From the NCBI GenBank assembly GCA_964486935.1, contig CAZAPG010000008.1, positions 117,500-181,499 on the forward strand: DNA of 64,000 bases, in the 5' to 3' direction. Shown one piece after another: positions 7,907 to 17,081 of the stretch. Source of the stretch: CAZAPG01 sp964486935. GTDB taxonomy: Bacteria; Chloroflexota; Anaerolineae; 4572-78; J111. The position numbers were made by a program, and so were the translations under genes. The first letter of the stretch is position 1; every line of letters begins with the position of its first letter. The notes under the pieces are model-generated. The model worked only from the letters and a program-made list of their open reading frames with translations, was not told where the DNA came from and searched no databases.

Positions 7907-8926
7907 ATGTTTTTGACAACGGATTTGAAGCGCAAGCTGGCAGTTGGGTTTGGATTGGGCCTTTTGGTGTTTGTGGGGTTGGCTTTGTATGGCGATATCC
8001 AGGAAATGCGCCGGTTGCTGCAAACCTTCCAGTGGCGTTTGCTTCCGGCCATTTTAGGGTTGACTGTTTTTAATTACCTGCTGCGGGGCCTGCGATTTCA
8101 CTACTATTTGGGGCAGGTGGGGGTCAATAACATCAGTTTATGGACCAGCCTGCGGGTTTTCATCGGCGGCTTTTCGCTATCGTTGACCCCCGGCAAATTG
8201 GGCGAGTTCATCCGGTTGTTGTGGCTCAAAAATCTGGCCGGGGCCGACCCGGCTATTGCCGCCCCTTCCATTATTGTGGACCGGATTATTGATGGCCTGG
8301 CGATGGCTATGTTGGCCTCGCTGGGCGCGCTGGCCTATCCCCGCTATTGGCCGGTGGTGGCGGTTATGTTTGTCATCTTAATTAGCGCCGTGGTTGTGGT
8401 GCAGTTTCGCCCGCTGGCGGAGTGGCTGCTAAACCTGGGCGAGCGGCTGCCGGTGGTCAGCAAATTTGTGCATCATTTTCACGACTTGTATGAAAGCGCC
8501 TACCAACTATTGCGCCCCAAAAATTTTCTGATTGGATTGGCGGTTGGCCTGGTGGCCTGGCTGGCCGAGGGCGTTGCTTTTTATCTGGTGCTGCTGGGGT
8601 TGGGCGTGCCCGACTCGTTGAATGTGGCGCTGCTGGCTATTTTTACGCTGTCGGTGGGGGCCTTGTTGGGGGGAATTTCAAGCCTGCCGGGCGGGTTGGG
8701 GGCCGCCGAAGTTTCAATGACCGGTATTTTGCAAACCCTGGTTCACCTGCCGGAAAATGTGGCCGCCACCGCCACCCTAATAATTCGTTTTTTTACGCTC
8801 TGGTTTGGCGTGCTCGGCGGGATTGCGGTGGTGATTATCTGGCGCAAAATGCTGTTTGTTGACAGGCTAAACGGGGCGCTGGATGTCGCCCCAAAACCCA
8901 GGCTGGTTGATGAACAGCCGCAATAA
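7907..8926 (+). CDS. Lysylphosphatidylglycerol-synthase-type (UPF0104) membrane protein
   Basis: A 339-residue polytopic protein with about eight membrane helices. The segment FSLSLTPGKLGEFIRLLWLK and the VDRIIDGLAMAMLAS, GGISSLPGGLGAAEVSMTG motifs are typical of the LPG_synthase_TM/UPF0104 family (flippase-like part of MprF and relatives). Such stand-alone proteins are thought to translocate lipid-linked sugars or aminoacyl lipids. A second paralogue lies at 14010-15062. ATG 7907 is very close to AGAGGTGA (7899-7906); the TTG at 7913 has better spacing and may be the real start. Confidence 0.8.
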   Translation: MFLTTDLKRKLAVGFGLGLLVFVGLALYGDIQEMRRLLQTFQWRLLPAILGLTVFNYLLRGLRFHYYLGQVGVNNISLWTSLRVFIGGFSLSLTPGKLGEFIRLLWLKNLAGADPAIAAPSIIVDRIIDGLAMAMLASLGALAYPRYWPVVAVMFVILISAVVVVQFRPLAEWLLNLGERLPVVSKFVHHFHDLYESAYQLLRPKNFLIGLAVGLVAWLAEGVAFYLVLLGLGVPDSLNVALLAIFTLSVGALLGGISSLPGGLGAAEVSMTGILQTLVHLPENVAATATLIIRFFTLWFGVLGGIAVVIIWRKMLFVDRLNGALDVAPKPRLVDEQPQ

Positions 8927-8991
8927 ACGCCATTTTTTGAATTTGAGTTTGTGTTATATGATGGAGCCATCACTCTGGATTGAGGGGAACT

Positions 8992-9669
8992 TTGAACAAA
9001 TCGACCATTAAAGTTGACCTGCATTTGCACACCTGCGTGTCAAAAGATGCGGCCCTGCACCCGGCCCAGGTTATTCGGGTAGCCAAGGCCAGGGGTCTGG
9101 ACAAAATTTGCATTACCGACCACAACAGCATCGACGGGGCGCTGGTAGCTTATGAACTTGACCCGGAATTTGTGATTGTGGGCGAGGAAATTTTAACCGA
9201 GCATGGCGAAATTTTAGCTTTTTTTGTGAGCGAGTGGGTGCCGCCCCGGTTGTCGCACCAGGAAACCATTGACCGCCTTAAAGCGCAGGGGGCGGTAATT
9301 AGCGTCTCGCATCCGTTCGACCGCCATCGCAACCAGCCCTGGACAGAAGAACTGCTCATGGCTATTTCGCCCCAAATTGATGCTATTGAAAGCTTTAACG
9401 CCCGCGCCATCCACGCCGAAGATAACGACAAAGCCAAAGCCTTTGCCAAGGCCCATAATTTACCTGCCACCGCCGGTAGCGATGCCCACATCGCTCTGGA
9501 AATTGGCGCGGCCTATCTGGAACTACCCGCCTTTACCACCGCGCCAGAGTTGAGGGCGGCGCTGCCGCAGGCCACTATTCACGGCCATCTTAGCCCGGCC
9601 TGGGTGCACGTTTTTTCCACGGTGAACAAGTGGCGCGGGCGGCTGGGGCTTAAACCAAAACTCAATTAA
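8992..9669 (+). CDS. PHP-domain phosphoesterase
   Basis: A PHP-superfamily protein of about 225 residues. Metal ligands are visible as KVDLHLHTCVSKDAALHP (HxH), ITDHNSI, VGEEILTEHGEI, VSHPFDR and AGSDAHI, in the order expected for a three-metal PHP site. Relatives include histidinol-phosphatase-like and cyclic phosphoadenosine phosphodiesterase proteins; the substrate is open. I chose TTG 8992 because GAGGGG (8982-8987) fits it as SD; the in-frame TTG at 8980 overlaps that SD. Confidence 0.8.
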   Translation: MNKSTIKVDLHLHTCVSKDAALHPAQVIRVAKARGLDKICITDHNSIDGALVAYELDPEFVIVGEEILTEHGEILAFFVSEWVPPRLSHQETIDRLKAQGAVISVSHPFDRHRNQPWTEELLMAISPQIDAIESFNARAIHAEDNDKAKAFAKAHNLPATAGSDAHIALEIGAAYLELPAFTTAPELRAALPQATIHGHLSPAWVHVFSTVNKWRGRLGLKPKLN

Positions 9670-9695
9670 CAATATTACCCGTTAATAATTGAACG

Positions 9696-9917
9696 ATGAT
9701 TGACCCCACCGATATTAGATTAGGCGATGTGGTGCGGATGCGCAAACCTCACCCCTGCGGCGGCGCTGAATGGCGCGTGGTGCGCCTGGGCGCAGATATT
9801 GGCGCTGTTTGCTTGACCTGCGGGCGCAAGGTGCTCATTCCTCGCGGAGAGTTTGCCAGGCGGGTCAAAATGCATTTGGAGCGTGGCCCGCAAGTTCCGC
9901 CATTTCCCCCTGTATGA
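9696..9917 (+). CDS. DUF951 family small protein
   Basis: A 73-residue protein with the DUF951 pattern IRLGDVVRMRKPHPCGGAEW, RLGADIGAVCLTCGRKVLIP. Two Cys pairs (HPCGG and CLTCG) suggest a metal site. The function of this widespread Gram-positive/Chloroflexota family is unknown. Its TGA (9915-9917) overlaps the ATG (9914-9916) of the next gene, so the two are translationally coupled. Confidence 0.85.
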   Translation: MIDPTDIRLGDVVRMRKPHPCGGAEWRVVRLGADIGAVCLTCGRKVLIPRGEFARRVKMHLERGPQVPPFPPV

Positions 9918-11101
9918 AACCATCTGTAAAAATTGCGACACCCACAACCGGTCAAATAACTGCAACCGTTGGCTTTGAAGCAAAGCGGGTGCTGATATTG
10001 ATGTCGGATACGGGCGGGGGGCACCGGGCCGCCGCCGAGGCGATTCAAGAAGGGTTTGAATTTCTGTACGGCAGCCGGGTGGCCGTTACTGTGGTAGACG
10101 CCTGGAAAGATTATCTGGCCTGGCCTATCAATCGGCTGGCTGACACGTATGGCTGGATGGTTAATGAAGCCCTGTGGCTGTGGAAAGGTTTGTGGCGCTT
10201 GGAGAAACACCCCGCTTTTATCAACGCCTTTTACGGCTCGGTTTATCCTTTGGTGCGGGCAGATTTGCTAAATCTGTTTATCAGCCGGCGGCCCGATTTG
10301 ATTGTGTCGGTGCACCCGCTGCTCACTCAATTTGGGTTGCAGGTGTTAGAGCGGTCGGGCCTGAGCATCCCCTTTGTAACGGTTGTCACCGATTTGATTC
10401 AAAGCTGGCATGTCTGGTATCGACCTTCGACCACCCTTTGCCTTGTTCCCAGCCGCTCTATTGCCCGGCTGGCCGTTCGGTTGGGGGTGTCGCCCGATAA
10501 AGTAAGCGTAGTGGGGCAGCCGGTAACGCTGAAATTGAGCGCAAAAGTGGGCGCCAAACAAATGTTGCGCCGCCGCCTGGGATTGCACCCGGAGCGACCG
10601 GTGATTTTGGTGGCCGGCGGCGGCGAGGGGTACGGCTCGATTTTGGAGATTGGCGGGGCTGTTGCCAATAAGCTAAAGCAGGCGCAACTTATTATAGTGG
10701 CCGGTAGAAATGAGTCGCTGCGAAAAAAATTGGATGAGAAAGAGTGGCAAATTCCAACGGTGATTTTTGGCTTTGTTAAAAATATGCCGGAGTTGATGCA
10801 AGCAGCCGATGTGTTTGTAACTAAAGCAGGGCCGGGCAGCATAAGCGAGGCGTTTGTGGCAGGGCTGCCGCTGATTTTGTTTGATTACATCCCCGGCCAG
10901 GAGGAGGCTAATGTGCAGTATGTGTTGCAACATAATGCCGGGGTGTACGTGTCTAGCCCGGATAAGATTGCTAAACTGCTTTCAACCTGGCTGCGGCCAG
11001 GCAATGGTACGCTGGCGCAGATGGCGCACAATGCCAGCCAACTGGCCCGGCCCGATGCTGCGCTGACGATTGCCCGGCGGGCCTACCAATTAATAGTTTA
11101 G
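9914..11101 (+). CDS. MGDG-synthase/UgtP-like glycosyltransferase (GT28)
   Basis: About 395 residues from the ATG at 9914. VLILMSDTGGGHRAAAEAI is the glycine-rich acceptor-binding start of monogalactosyldiacylglycerol synthase/processive diacylglycerol glucosyltransferases. FVTVVTDLIQSWHVWYRP and the C-terminal KAGPGSISEAFVAGLPLILFD (nucleotide-sugar site) match GT28. It probably glycosylates diacylglycerol at the inner membrane face. An earlier in-frame start (9770) would overlap most of the DUF951 gene and adds unrelated sequence, so I reject it. Confidence 0.85.
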   Translation: MKPSVKIATPTTGQITATVGFEAKRVLILMSDTGGGHRAAAEAIQEGFEFLYGSRVAVTVVDAWKDYLAWPINRLADTYGWMVNEALWLWKGLWRLEKHPAFINAFYGSVYPLVRADLLNLFISRRPDLIVSVHPLLTQFGLQVLERSGLSIPFVTVVTDLIQSWHVWYRPSTTLCLVPSRSIARLAVRLGVSPDKVSVVGQPVTLKLSAKVGAKQMLRRRLGLHPERPVILVAGGGEGYGSILEIGGAVANKLKQAQLIIVAGRNESLRKKLDEKEWQIPTVIFGFVKNMPELMQAADVFVTKAGPGSISEAFVAGLPLILFDYIPGQEEANVQYVLQHNAGVYVSSPDKIAKLLSTWLRPGNGTLAQMAHNASQLARPDAALTIARRAYQLIV

Positions 11102-11322
11102 CTTTTTGATTTGCGACGTTTTAACACGGTGATGGCTTTTAACACCAGATTTAAGGCGGTTCTGGTTTGCTCGTGCCAAATTTCTTTATTCACATTGGCG
11201 TGCATACCGGGCCTGATCATTTTGGTTAGAATTTCCTGCACATCCTCAAGTATCTCCAGCGCCGATGGCTCGTGCAACTCTACGGTTGAACCATGTGTGC
11301 GTTCTTCTGGATTACCCTCCAC
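11098..11322 (-). CDS. Small hypothetical protein
   Basis: A protein of about 74 residues if started at GTG 11320-11322, which has a perfect AGGAGG six bases upstream; an upstream in-frame GTG (11349) would include that SD inside the gene. The sequence has two amphipathic helices (EILEDVQEILTKMIRP and TRTALNLVLKAITVLKRR) and a basic C-terminus. It converges with and overlaps the glycosyltransferase stop by 4 bp. Not recognised. Confidence 0.55.
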   Translation of the reverse strand: MEGNPEERTHGSTVELHEPSALEILEDVQEILTKMIRPGMHANVNKEIWHEQTRTALNLVLKAITVLKRRKSKS

Positions 11323-11615
11323 GGTTGGCCTCCTGGTCAAGATTCTCACTGGACTAGACGCTTCTTTTTAAGGTACAAAACTTTCCCTCATATCATATCA
11401 CATAAGCTGCGCGCCTGGCAATCACCCGATTAGGCCAGCGTTCCATTGAGTTGTAGCAATTTTTCAAACGGAATTTGAACACAACCCCAATACTTTGGCT
11501 ATATTTTTTTACGCCAAATTCTGATAAATTAGATTGTGAAAAGCGGCTGCGTTTTGATGGAACCTCAGTAGTTTCTACGGATAAATTATGGGCCAAAAAC
11601 CCGAAAATTCTACGC

Positions 11616-11644
11616 TTACCAACTACGGCTTCTATTTGTATAAT
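11616..11644 (+). promoter_or_regulatory. Putative promoter in the 11323-11734 gap
   Basis: TTACCA (11616-11621), 17 bp, TATAAT (11639-11644), about 90 bp before the small ORF at 11735. The rest of this ~410-bp gap is AT-rich with no supported gene; ORFs there are short and lack ribosome sites. Confidence 0.45.
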
Positions 11645-11734
11645 GATGTTATTAACGGTACAGCAAGCAAAAGAGAACTCCAATTGACTAACTCAACACT
11701 TGATTTAGCCACACAAACGAAAGGTATCACTGAA

Positions 11735-11965
11735 ATGACTGTTTTGAAACCGACAGTTAATGTCTCTTTTAGCCCCACTCGCCCTACTGTAATCAATCCC
11801 CCTGTTGCCAGAAGTTACGGTAAACCAACCTTTTTGGGGCTTCCATTATTCTTTGTTAAGCCAATTGTGTGCCTGTTTAGCATTGGATTGGCTATTTTGG
11901 CCGGGGCGATGGTGCCCTCATTTGCCCACAATTTGGAACAAATTTTGTGGTATCTTGGATTTTAA
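11735..11965 (+). CDS. Small membrane protein, hypothetical
   Basis: From ATG 11735 it encodes ~76 residues: a Pro/Ser-containing N-terminus (MTVLKPTVNVSFSPTRP) and one or two hydrophobic segments (FFVKPIVCLFSIGLAILAG). An upstream in-frame ATG (11588) lies before the -10 element, which argues for the shorter form. The SD is weak. Not recognised; could be a short-lived ORF. Confidence 0.4.
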   Translation: MTVLKPTVNVSFSPTRPTVINPPVARSYGKPTFLGLPLFFVKPIVCLFSIGLAILAGAMVPSFAHNLEQILWYLGF

Positions 11966-12088
11966 TATCGCTTGCCACCTTCTTCTATGCCGGGTTGAAA
12001 ACTCTAACCATTTTCATATAATACTCAGAGTTTTGTCATACAAATGTCCGGTATAGTAATAAGCAGATAGCTACAAAGGGGTGGTTTT

Positions 12089-12301
12089 ATGGCGCACAAA
12101 CTGCTACATTCGGCAACCAATGGGGTACTCAATTTACAAATTGCGCGGCTTGAGAGTCAATTAAGAGTATTATTACAACAGCAACAACTGAGCGCAGCCT
12201 ATCCTCATCACCAGGCCAAACTGGCTGAAAAGGCCCTGCAAATAGAATATCAATTGCAGCAATTGCTCAATAGCAGCCAGCACACCAATAACACTTTGTA
12301 A
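12089..12301 (+). CDS. Small Gln/Leu-rich coiled protein
   Basis: A 70-residue protein with heptad-like Leu/Gln spacing (LNLQIARLESQLRVLLQQQQ ... EKALQIEYQLQQLL), predicted to form a helical hairpin. Good SD (AAAGGGG) before ATG 12089, and a clear intrinsic terminator follows at 12320-12350, so it looks like a monocistronic gene. No known family recognised. Confidence 0.6.
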   Translation: MAHKLLHSATNGVLNLQIARLESQLRVLLQQQQLSAAYPHHQAKLAEKALQIEYQLQQLLNSSQHTNNTL

Positions 12302-12319
12302 AAATAAACCATTCTGGTT

Positions 12320-12350
12320 AAAAAGCCCTTCTCACAGAGGGGCTTTTTTT
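12320..12350 (+). terminator. Intrinsic terminator
   Basis: AAAAGCCCTTCT pairs with AGAGGGGCTTTT (12 bp, one G-U) around a 3-nt CAC loop, followed by a T run. Confidence 0.85.
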
Positions 12351-12511
12351 ATTGTAGAGGCAAGGGCTACGGTGGGCGGACATTTGGAAATTGCGCTGAA
12401 TTAACCAATGTTCTCTTTGTATTATAAGGTCTGGATATGGTAAAATGAAAAAAGTTATGTGTAAAATCATTAAACCCTGCGGCTTATCATCATCATTGTG
12501 GATTATCAGAA

Positions 12512-12910
12512 ATGAAAACTAAAAGTTATGGTAGGTCTTCGTGGGTTGCCTTTGGACTTTTCTATCTGGTATTGATTTTAATCATTACAGTGTTAGATTT
12601 GGTGAATAAAGTCTTTGGGCTGGCCTATTGGAGCGTACAAGTTGCGCTAATAACCATAGGTGTAGGCGTTTTTGCTCTTATCGGCAATAGTGTGCCAGAC
12701 CTGTCTGCCACCCGAGGCGTTCTGCTGGCGTTTACCGTTGGTATTTTGACGATTATCCCGGCCGTTTTAATGGGGTTGGGCCGAATCCCTGGTTTGTGGC
12801 CCCAATATTTTTACGTAGCGTTTGGGATGGCCGCCGGTAGTTTTTTGTCGTTTTTGTTTTTAAGGTTCTCTCAAAAAATTGTCAACAGTGATCAACACGA
12901 AGGGGATTAA
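12512..12910 (+). CDS. Four-helix membrane protein, hypothetical
   Basis: A 132-residue hydrophobic protein with four predicted membrane helices (FGLFYLVLILIITVLDL, VQVALITIGVGVFALIG, VLLAFTVGILTIIPAVLMG, YFYVAFGMAAGSFLSFLFL). No family recognised. It is followed after 1 nt by the TTG start of a GT2 glycosyltransferase, suggesting one transcript. Confidence 0.6.
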   Translation: MKTKSYGRSSWVAFGLFYLVLILIITVLDLVNKVFGLAYWSVQVALITIGVGVFALIGNSVPDLSATRGVLLAFTVGILTIIPAVLMGLGRIPGLWPQYFYVAFGMAAGSFLSFLFLRFSQKIVNSDQHEGD

Positions 12911-12911
12911 G

Positions 12912-13880
12912 TTGACCGAGGCTTTTAATGAAACTATAAAATGTAGTATTGGTATTACCGCCCATAACGAAGAGGCTAATATTATCCACCTTCTGGATGC
13001 CATGCTCGGCCAGCGGCTGCACTCGGTGGAGATTGTCGAAATTATTGTAGTGGCCTCTGGCTGCACCGACCGCACCGTAGAGATTGTCCAACAATATTCA
13101 ACCATCGACCCGCGCATCAAACTGTTTGTGCAAGAAAAGCGCGAGGGCAAAACCAGCGCCATTAACATCTTCTTAAAGCACGCCACTACCGGCATCTGCG
13201 TTTTAGAAAGCGGTGATACCATTCCCCACGAAGACGCCATTGAAAATATGGTGCGGATGTTCAACGACCCCGCCGTGGGGATGACCGGCGCGCACAAAGT
13301 GCCGGTCAATACGCCGGAACATATTATTGGCTTTTTATCGCACCTGCGCCTGAAAATGGAGCACCAGCTTTGCCTGGAAATTCCCCGGCTGGGCGAATTG
13401 ATTGCCTTTCGCAAGGTGTTCGACCAGATTCCGCCCGATGTGGCTATGGACGAAGCTTTTGTTGAGGCGCTGGTCATTCGGCGGGGCTTGCAGGTGCGGT
13501 ACGCGCCCGATGCCGTTGTGTTTAATATGGGTCCAGAAACCCTGGGCGATTTTATTAAACAGCGCCGGCGCAATCATGCCGGTCATCTGCACCTGAAACA
13601 AAAATATGGCTATGAGGTATCCAGTATGGGGTTGCCCCGTCTGGTCAAACTGGCCCTTGAAGAAGTTTGGGGCGCTGTTCGGTTGGTTTGGATACTTATT
13701 GTGCTGGCCTTCATCGAGGGCTACTCTCGCATGCTGGGCTGGTGGGATTATAAAGTACACAAGCGTACCCACGTGGTTTGGGATATCGCCTGGACCACCA
13801 AAGAAGTCAAGCGCCCGGTTGACGCCAAAGGCATTAACATTACCTCGCCCCACCTGCCCATTAAACGAGAGCAACGTTAG
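12912..13880 (+). CDS. Family 2 glycosyltransferase
   Basis: A ~322-residue GT-A fold transferase: CSIGITAHNEEANIIHLLDA (nucleotide-binding strand), VVASGCTDRTVEIV, LESGDTIPHEDAIENMVRMF (DxD-type position), MTGAHKVP and a later VAMDEAFVEALVIRRGLQV (catalytic Asp/Glu). C-terminal ~80 residues contain one membrane helix (VRLVWILIVLAFIEGY). TTG 12912 is preferred because AAGGGG ends six bases upstream; earlier TTG/GTG codons (12879, 12888) overlap the previous gene. Donor and acceptor unknown; the next gene is a flippase-like membrane protein, pointing to lipid-linked glycan work. Confidence 0.8.
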   Translation: MTEAFNETIKCSIGITAHNEEANIIHLLDAMLGQRLHSVEIVEIIVVASGCTDRTVEIVQQYSTIDPRIKLFVQEKREGKTSAINIFLKHATTGICVLESGDTIPHEDAIENMVRMFNDPAVGMTGAHKVPVNTPEHIIGFLSHLRLKMEHQLCLEIPRLGELIAFRKVFDQIPPDVAMDEAFVEALVIRRGLQVRYAPDAVVFNMGPETLGDFIKQRRRNHAGHLHLKQKYGYEVSSMGLPRLVKLALEEVWGAVRLVWILIVLAFIEGYSRMLGWWDYKVHKRTHVVWDIAWTTKEVKRPVDAKGINITSPHLPIKREQR

Positions 13881-13910
13881 TTACCGGCCAGCGTGGCCTG
13901 GCCGCCCCAA

Positions 13911-13940
13911 CAAAGCGCAAACGCGCCCGTTTGCGCTTTG
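13911..13940 (+). terminator. Strong hairpin after GT2 gene, terminator-like
   Basis: CAAAGCGCAAACG and CGTTTGCGCTTTG are perfect 13-bp complements around CGCC, 30 bp after the stop. The T run is short (TTTG), so it may be a weak terminator or mRNA-stabilising stem. Confidence 0.6.
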
Positions 13941-14009
13941 TTTGCGCCTTCACCCCTTTTGCCGCATAATAGGCCGGTCTATCAAACCAATCATAGGGAA
14001 GTAAAGCTT

Positions 14010-15062
14010 TTGAAAAATAAACTCACTACGGCAATAAAGGCCATTGTTAGTTTGGGATTAATGGCCTACCTGCTGTATAGATTTTTGTCTGACCCGCAAG
14101 ACCGGGCCGTTCTGTTAACCACCTTAACCACCGCCAATTACTGGTACCTGATTTTGGCAATTGCGCTGTTTGAAATTGCCGTCGTCACAAACGCCATCAA
14201 ATGGTATATTTTGCTTAGAGCGCAGGGCATCCCTGTGCCGCTGAAGGCGTTGACCAATTACACCTTTGTGGGTTTCTTTTTTAACAACTTTTTACCTGCC
14301 AACGTGGGCGGCGATGTGATGCGCGGTTTCGGGCTGGCCCGCTACATAGACCGCAGCGCCGAGGCCGCCGTATCGGTGGTGGTAGACCGGATTATCGGGC
14401 TGGCCGCTTTTATGTTTACGGCCGTGGTAGCTGCCGTTATTGCCGTGATGTTGGCCTCGCGGGGGCAACTGGCCGGCGAAGAAACGGTGGTTAAAAATTT
14501 AACCCTGGTGGCAATTATTTCTATTATGGGGATGACAGCCATTGCCGGGGGATTTGCGGTGCTGCTCAGTCGCCGGTTACGGCGGTTGACGGGCAGGTTG
14601 TTTGAAATAAAGTTGCTGTCGCCGTTGGGGCCGGTTTACCAGCGCATCTCCGGCTCATTTGGAGCCTACCGGCATCAATATGCGGCTCTGTTGGGGGCGT
14701 TTGGCGTGGGCGTGGTTACGGTTTTGCTAACCGGGCTGGTTGATGTAGCCATTGTAGCCGGGTTGCGCGGCCAGATTGCCCCCATTTACATCTTTCTTTT
14801 CAACCCGATGATTGCCATTTTGCTCATTATTCCCATTAGCATTGGCGGGTTGGGGACCGGTTCGGTGTTGTACGTTTATTTTTACGGACTGGTGGGCGTG
14901 GCGGAACCGCTGGCTTTTGCTCTGTCGTTGATTAAGCAAGGGGTTATTTATGTGGGCAGTTTGCCCGGCGGCTTTTTGTGGCTGAAAAGTCGCGAAGCAA
15001 AAAAAACAGCGCCCGAAAGCCGCAGCGAACAGGAGAGTCTGGCCGACCTGCCGCTGAGGTAA
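14010..15062 (+). CDS. LPG-synthase-type (UPF0104) membrane protein, paralogue 2
   Basis: About 350 residues with eight membrane helices; FFFNNFLPANVGGDVMRGFG, VSVVVDRIIGLAAFMF and IPISIGGLGTGSVLYVYFYG are family motifs. TTG 14010 behind a GGAAG site is favoured; the upstream in-frame extension (13893) overlaps the preceding hairpin and has no hydrophobic or conserved sequence. Likely a lipid-linked substrate flippase working with the neighbouring GT2. Confidence 0.8.
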   Translation: MKNKLTTAIKAIVSLGLMAYLLYRFLSDPQDRAVLLTTLTTANYWYLILAIALFEIAVVTNAIKWYILLRAQGIPVPLKALTNYTFVGFFFNNFLPANVGGDVMRGFGLARYIDRSAEAAVSVVVDRIIGLAAFMFTAVVAAVIAVMLASRGQLAGEETVVKNLTLVAIISIMGMTAIAGGFAVLLSRRLRRLTGRLFEIKLLSPLGPVYQRISGSFGAYRHQYAALLGAFGVGVVTVLLTGLVDVAIVAGLRGQIAPIYIFLFNPMIAILLIIPISIGGLGTGSVLYVYFYGLVGVAEPLAFALSLIKQGVIYVGSLPGGFLWLKSREAKKTAPESRSEQESLADLPLR

Positions 15063-15068
15063 AAAATA

Positions 15069-15140
15069 ATTGGTTATTGGTAAGTAGTAATTAGTAACTG
15101 ATAATTGTTAGAAACAGCTTCCACGCGCTACTTGCCAATT
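15069..15140. repeat. Period-7 degenerate repeat with inverted arms
   Basis: Successive heptamers TTGGTTA, TTGGTAA, GTAGTAA, TTAGTAA, CTGATAA, TTGTTAG share the consensus TTRGTAA. The right part, on the other strand, carries the same units: ATTGGTAAGTAG on the left pairs with CTACTTGCCAAT (15129-15140) with one mismatch. It fills the space between two convergent genes. Confidence 0.65.
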
Positions 15141-15141
15141 A

Positions 15142-16788
15142 CTAAACTTCTAACACCACCGGAAAAATCATTGGGTTGCGGCGGGTGCGCTGGTAAAGAA
15201 ACTGGCTCAGATTATCTCTGATGATGGTGGCGGCGGTATCGCGGTGCATTTTGCCGCTTTCCAGCAGGTCGATGACCCGGTCTTTGGCCTCTTCCAGCAG
15301 GTCTTCGGAATCTCTAACGTAGACAAAGCCACGCGAGATAATTTCGGGGCCATCAACCAGCCGGCCGGTGCGCTCGTCGATGGCCATCACCACCACTACA
15401 AAGCCATCTCGCGAGAGCAGGTGGCGGTCGCGCAGCACTACTTTGCCCACATCGCCAATGCCCAGGCCATCGACCATAATCTGGCCGCTGGGGATGGTTT
15501 CGGCCAGGTAAGCGTCCTCTTCATCAAACTCTATCACCTGACCATTTTCCACCACAAAAATGTTGTCGCCGGCAATACCCACCGACTCGGCCAGTTGGGC
15601 GTGCAGCACCAGCATGCGGTATTCGCCCTGAATGGGAATGAAATATTGGGGGCGAATCAGTTCAATCATTAATTTTTGCTCTTCTTGCGAGGCGTGGCCG
15701 GAGACGTGAACCGGCATCAGGCTTTGGTAAATAACATCTGCGCCCAGCCGAAACAGGTTGTTGAGGGTGCGATGCACCAGCTCCTCGTTGCCGGGAATGG
15801 CCGTGGCCGATAGAATCACGGTATCGCCCTGCCGCAGGCTTACCTGCCGGTGTTCCTGATTGGCCATCCGCACCAGGGCGCTGGTAGGTTCGCCCTGGGT
15901 GCCGGTGCAAATAATGGTAATTTGGGAGTCGGGGTAATCTTCCAGGTCGTCGGTGTGAATAAAAATATCTTCGGGCGTATTAAGATAGCCTAACTTGAGG
16001 GCCATCTTTACGTTATCGACCATGCTGCGGCCTACCACGGCCACCCTGCGGTTGTGGTCCATGGCTGCGTTTAACACCATTTGCACCCTGGAAATGTTTG
16101 AGGCAAACGTGGAAACAATAATCCGCCCTTTGGCCTGGTCAAAGATGTTGTCAAATGTTTCTTTAACAATCTGTTCCGAGGGGGTGTGGCCGGGCCGCTC
16201 TGAGTTGGTGCTGTCGGAGAGCAGGGCCAGCACGCCTTCGTCGCCGTAGGCCCGCAGGCGGTCAATATCGGGCAACCTGCCATCGGCGGGGGTGTAATCA
16301 AACTTGTATTCGCCGGTGTGAACCAGCAGGCCCTGGGGGGTGTAAACGGCAAAACCTACCGCATCGGGAATGGAGTGACATACGTGGAACGGCTCAACGG
16401 TAAAGGGGCCAATTTCTATGGCGCTGCCGGTGGTAATGGTGTGGATTTCTGTTTGGGATAACAGCTTGGCCTCTTTTAATTTTACTTCGATTAAGCCCCG
16501 TGTCAGTTGGGTGGCGTACAGCGGAACGGGAACCTCTGGTAAAATGTAGGGGAGCGCGCCGATGTGGTCTTCGTGGCCGTGGGTCAAAAAAATGGCCTTC
16601 AGCAGGCCGGGATTATCGAGCAGGTAGGTGATATCGGGGATGACCAGGTCAATGCCCAGCATGTCATTTTCTGGAAACATCAGGCCGCAATCAATGGCAA
16701 TGGCATCATCGCCGTACTCAATCAGGGTCATATTTCGCCCCACTTCGCCCACGCCACTGAGCGGCACAATTCGCAGAGGTTCTGTCAC
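15142..16788 (-). CDS. rnj: Ribonuclease J
   Basis: A 548-residue metallo-beta-lactamase/beta-CASP RNase. FLTHGHEDHIGALPYIL is the zinc-binding HxHxDH motif, with HTGEYKFDY and HVSGHASQEE supplying further ligands; the C-terminal domain is present. RNase J has 5'-3' exo- and endonuclease activity and matures rRNA and degrades mRNA. Length is usual (about 550). The gene is monocistronic here, read away from peptide deformylase. Confidence 0.93.
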   Translation of the reverse strand: MTEPLRIVPLSGVGEVGRNMTLIEYGDDAIAIDCGLMFPENDMLGIDLVIPDITYLLDNPGLLKAIFLTHGHEDHIGALPYILPEVPVPLYATQLTRGLIEVKLKEAKLLSQTEIHTITTGSAIEIGPFTVEPFHVCHSIPDAVGFAVYTPQGLLVHTGEYKFDYTPADGRLPDIDRLRAYGDEGVLALLSDSTNSERPGHTPSEQIVKETFDNIFDQAKGRIIVSTFASNISRVQMVLNAAMDHNRRVAVVGRSMVDNVKMALKLGYLNTPEDIFIHTDDLEDYPDSQITIICTGTQGEPTSALVRMANQEHRQVSLRQGDTVILSATAIPGNEELVHRTLNNLFRLGADVIYQSLMPVHVSGHASQEEQKLMIELIRPQYFIPIQGEYRMLVLHAQLAESVGIAGDNIFVVENGQVIEFDEEDAYLAETIPSGQIMVDGLGIGDVGKVVLRDRHLLSRDGFVVVVMAIDERTGRLVDGPEIISRGFVYVRDSEDLLEEAKDRVIDLLESGKMHRDTAATIIRDNLSQFLYQRTRRNPMIFPVVLEV

Positions 16789-17004
16789 AAAAGGCTCCTG
16801 TTTACGGGTTCATCAATAAATTTTACTTTTGAAACCGTGTTCTGTAAAAAAATAAACGGGAGACGACGCGTCTCGATTTTGATGGGCCGGCTAAAACAGC
16901 TATAGTTTAGGCTTTTGCTTAAATTTGGTCAAGCGAGCAGGCCGGGCCTGAAACAATCCGCCCGTTCAATTTGGGCCTGCGCGGGGATGCCGCTTTCATT
17001 TTTC

Positions 17005-17036
17005 TTGACAGCCATCCTGTTGCAGACTATTATAAT
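17005..17036 (+). promoter_or_regulatory. Promoter of peptide deformylase gene
   Basis: TTGACA (17005-17010), 17 bp, TATTAT (17028-17033) overlapping TATAAT (17031-17036). Transcription would begin after the earlier in-frame start at 16971, supporting ATG 17082. Confidence 0.7.
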
Positions 17037-17081
17037 GTCCCGCAATACAATCACCTGTTAATATCAATGCCGGAAAGCGTT

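Noticed and set aside
13893..14009. Upstream in-frame extension of the second LPG-type gene
   Set aside because: It overlaps a terminator-like hairpin and has no conserved or hydrophobic sequence; a TTG start with a plausible SD fits better.
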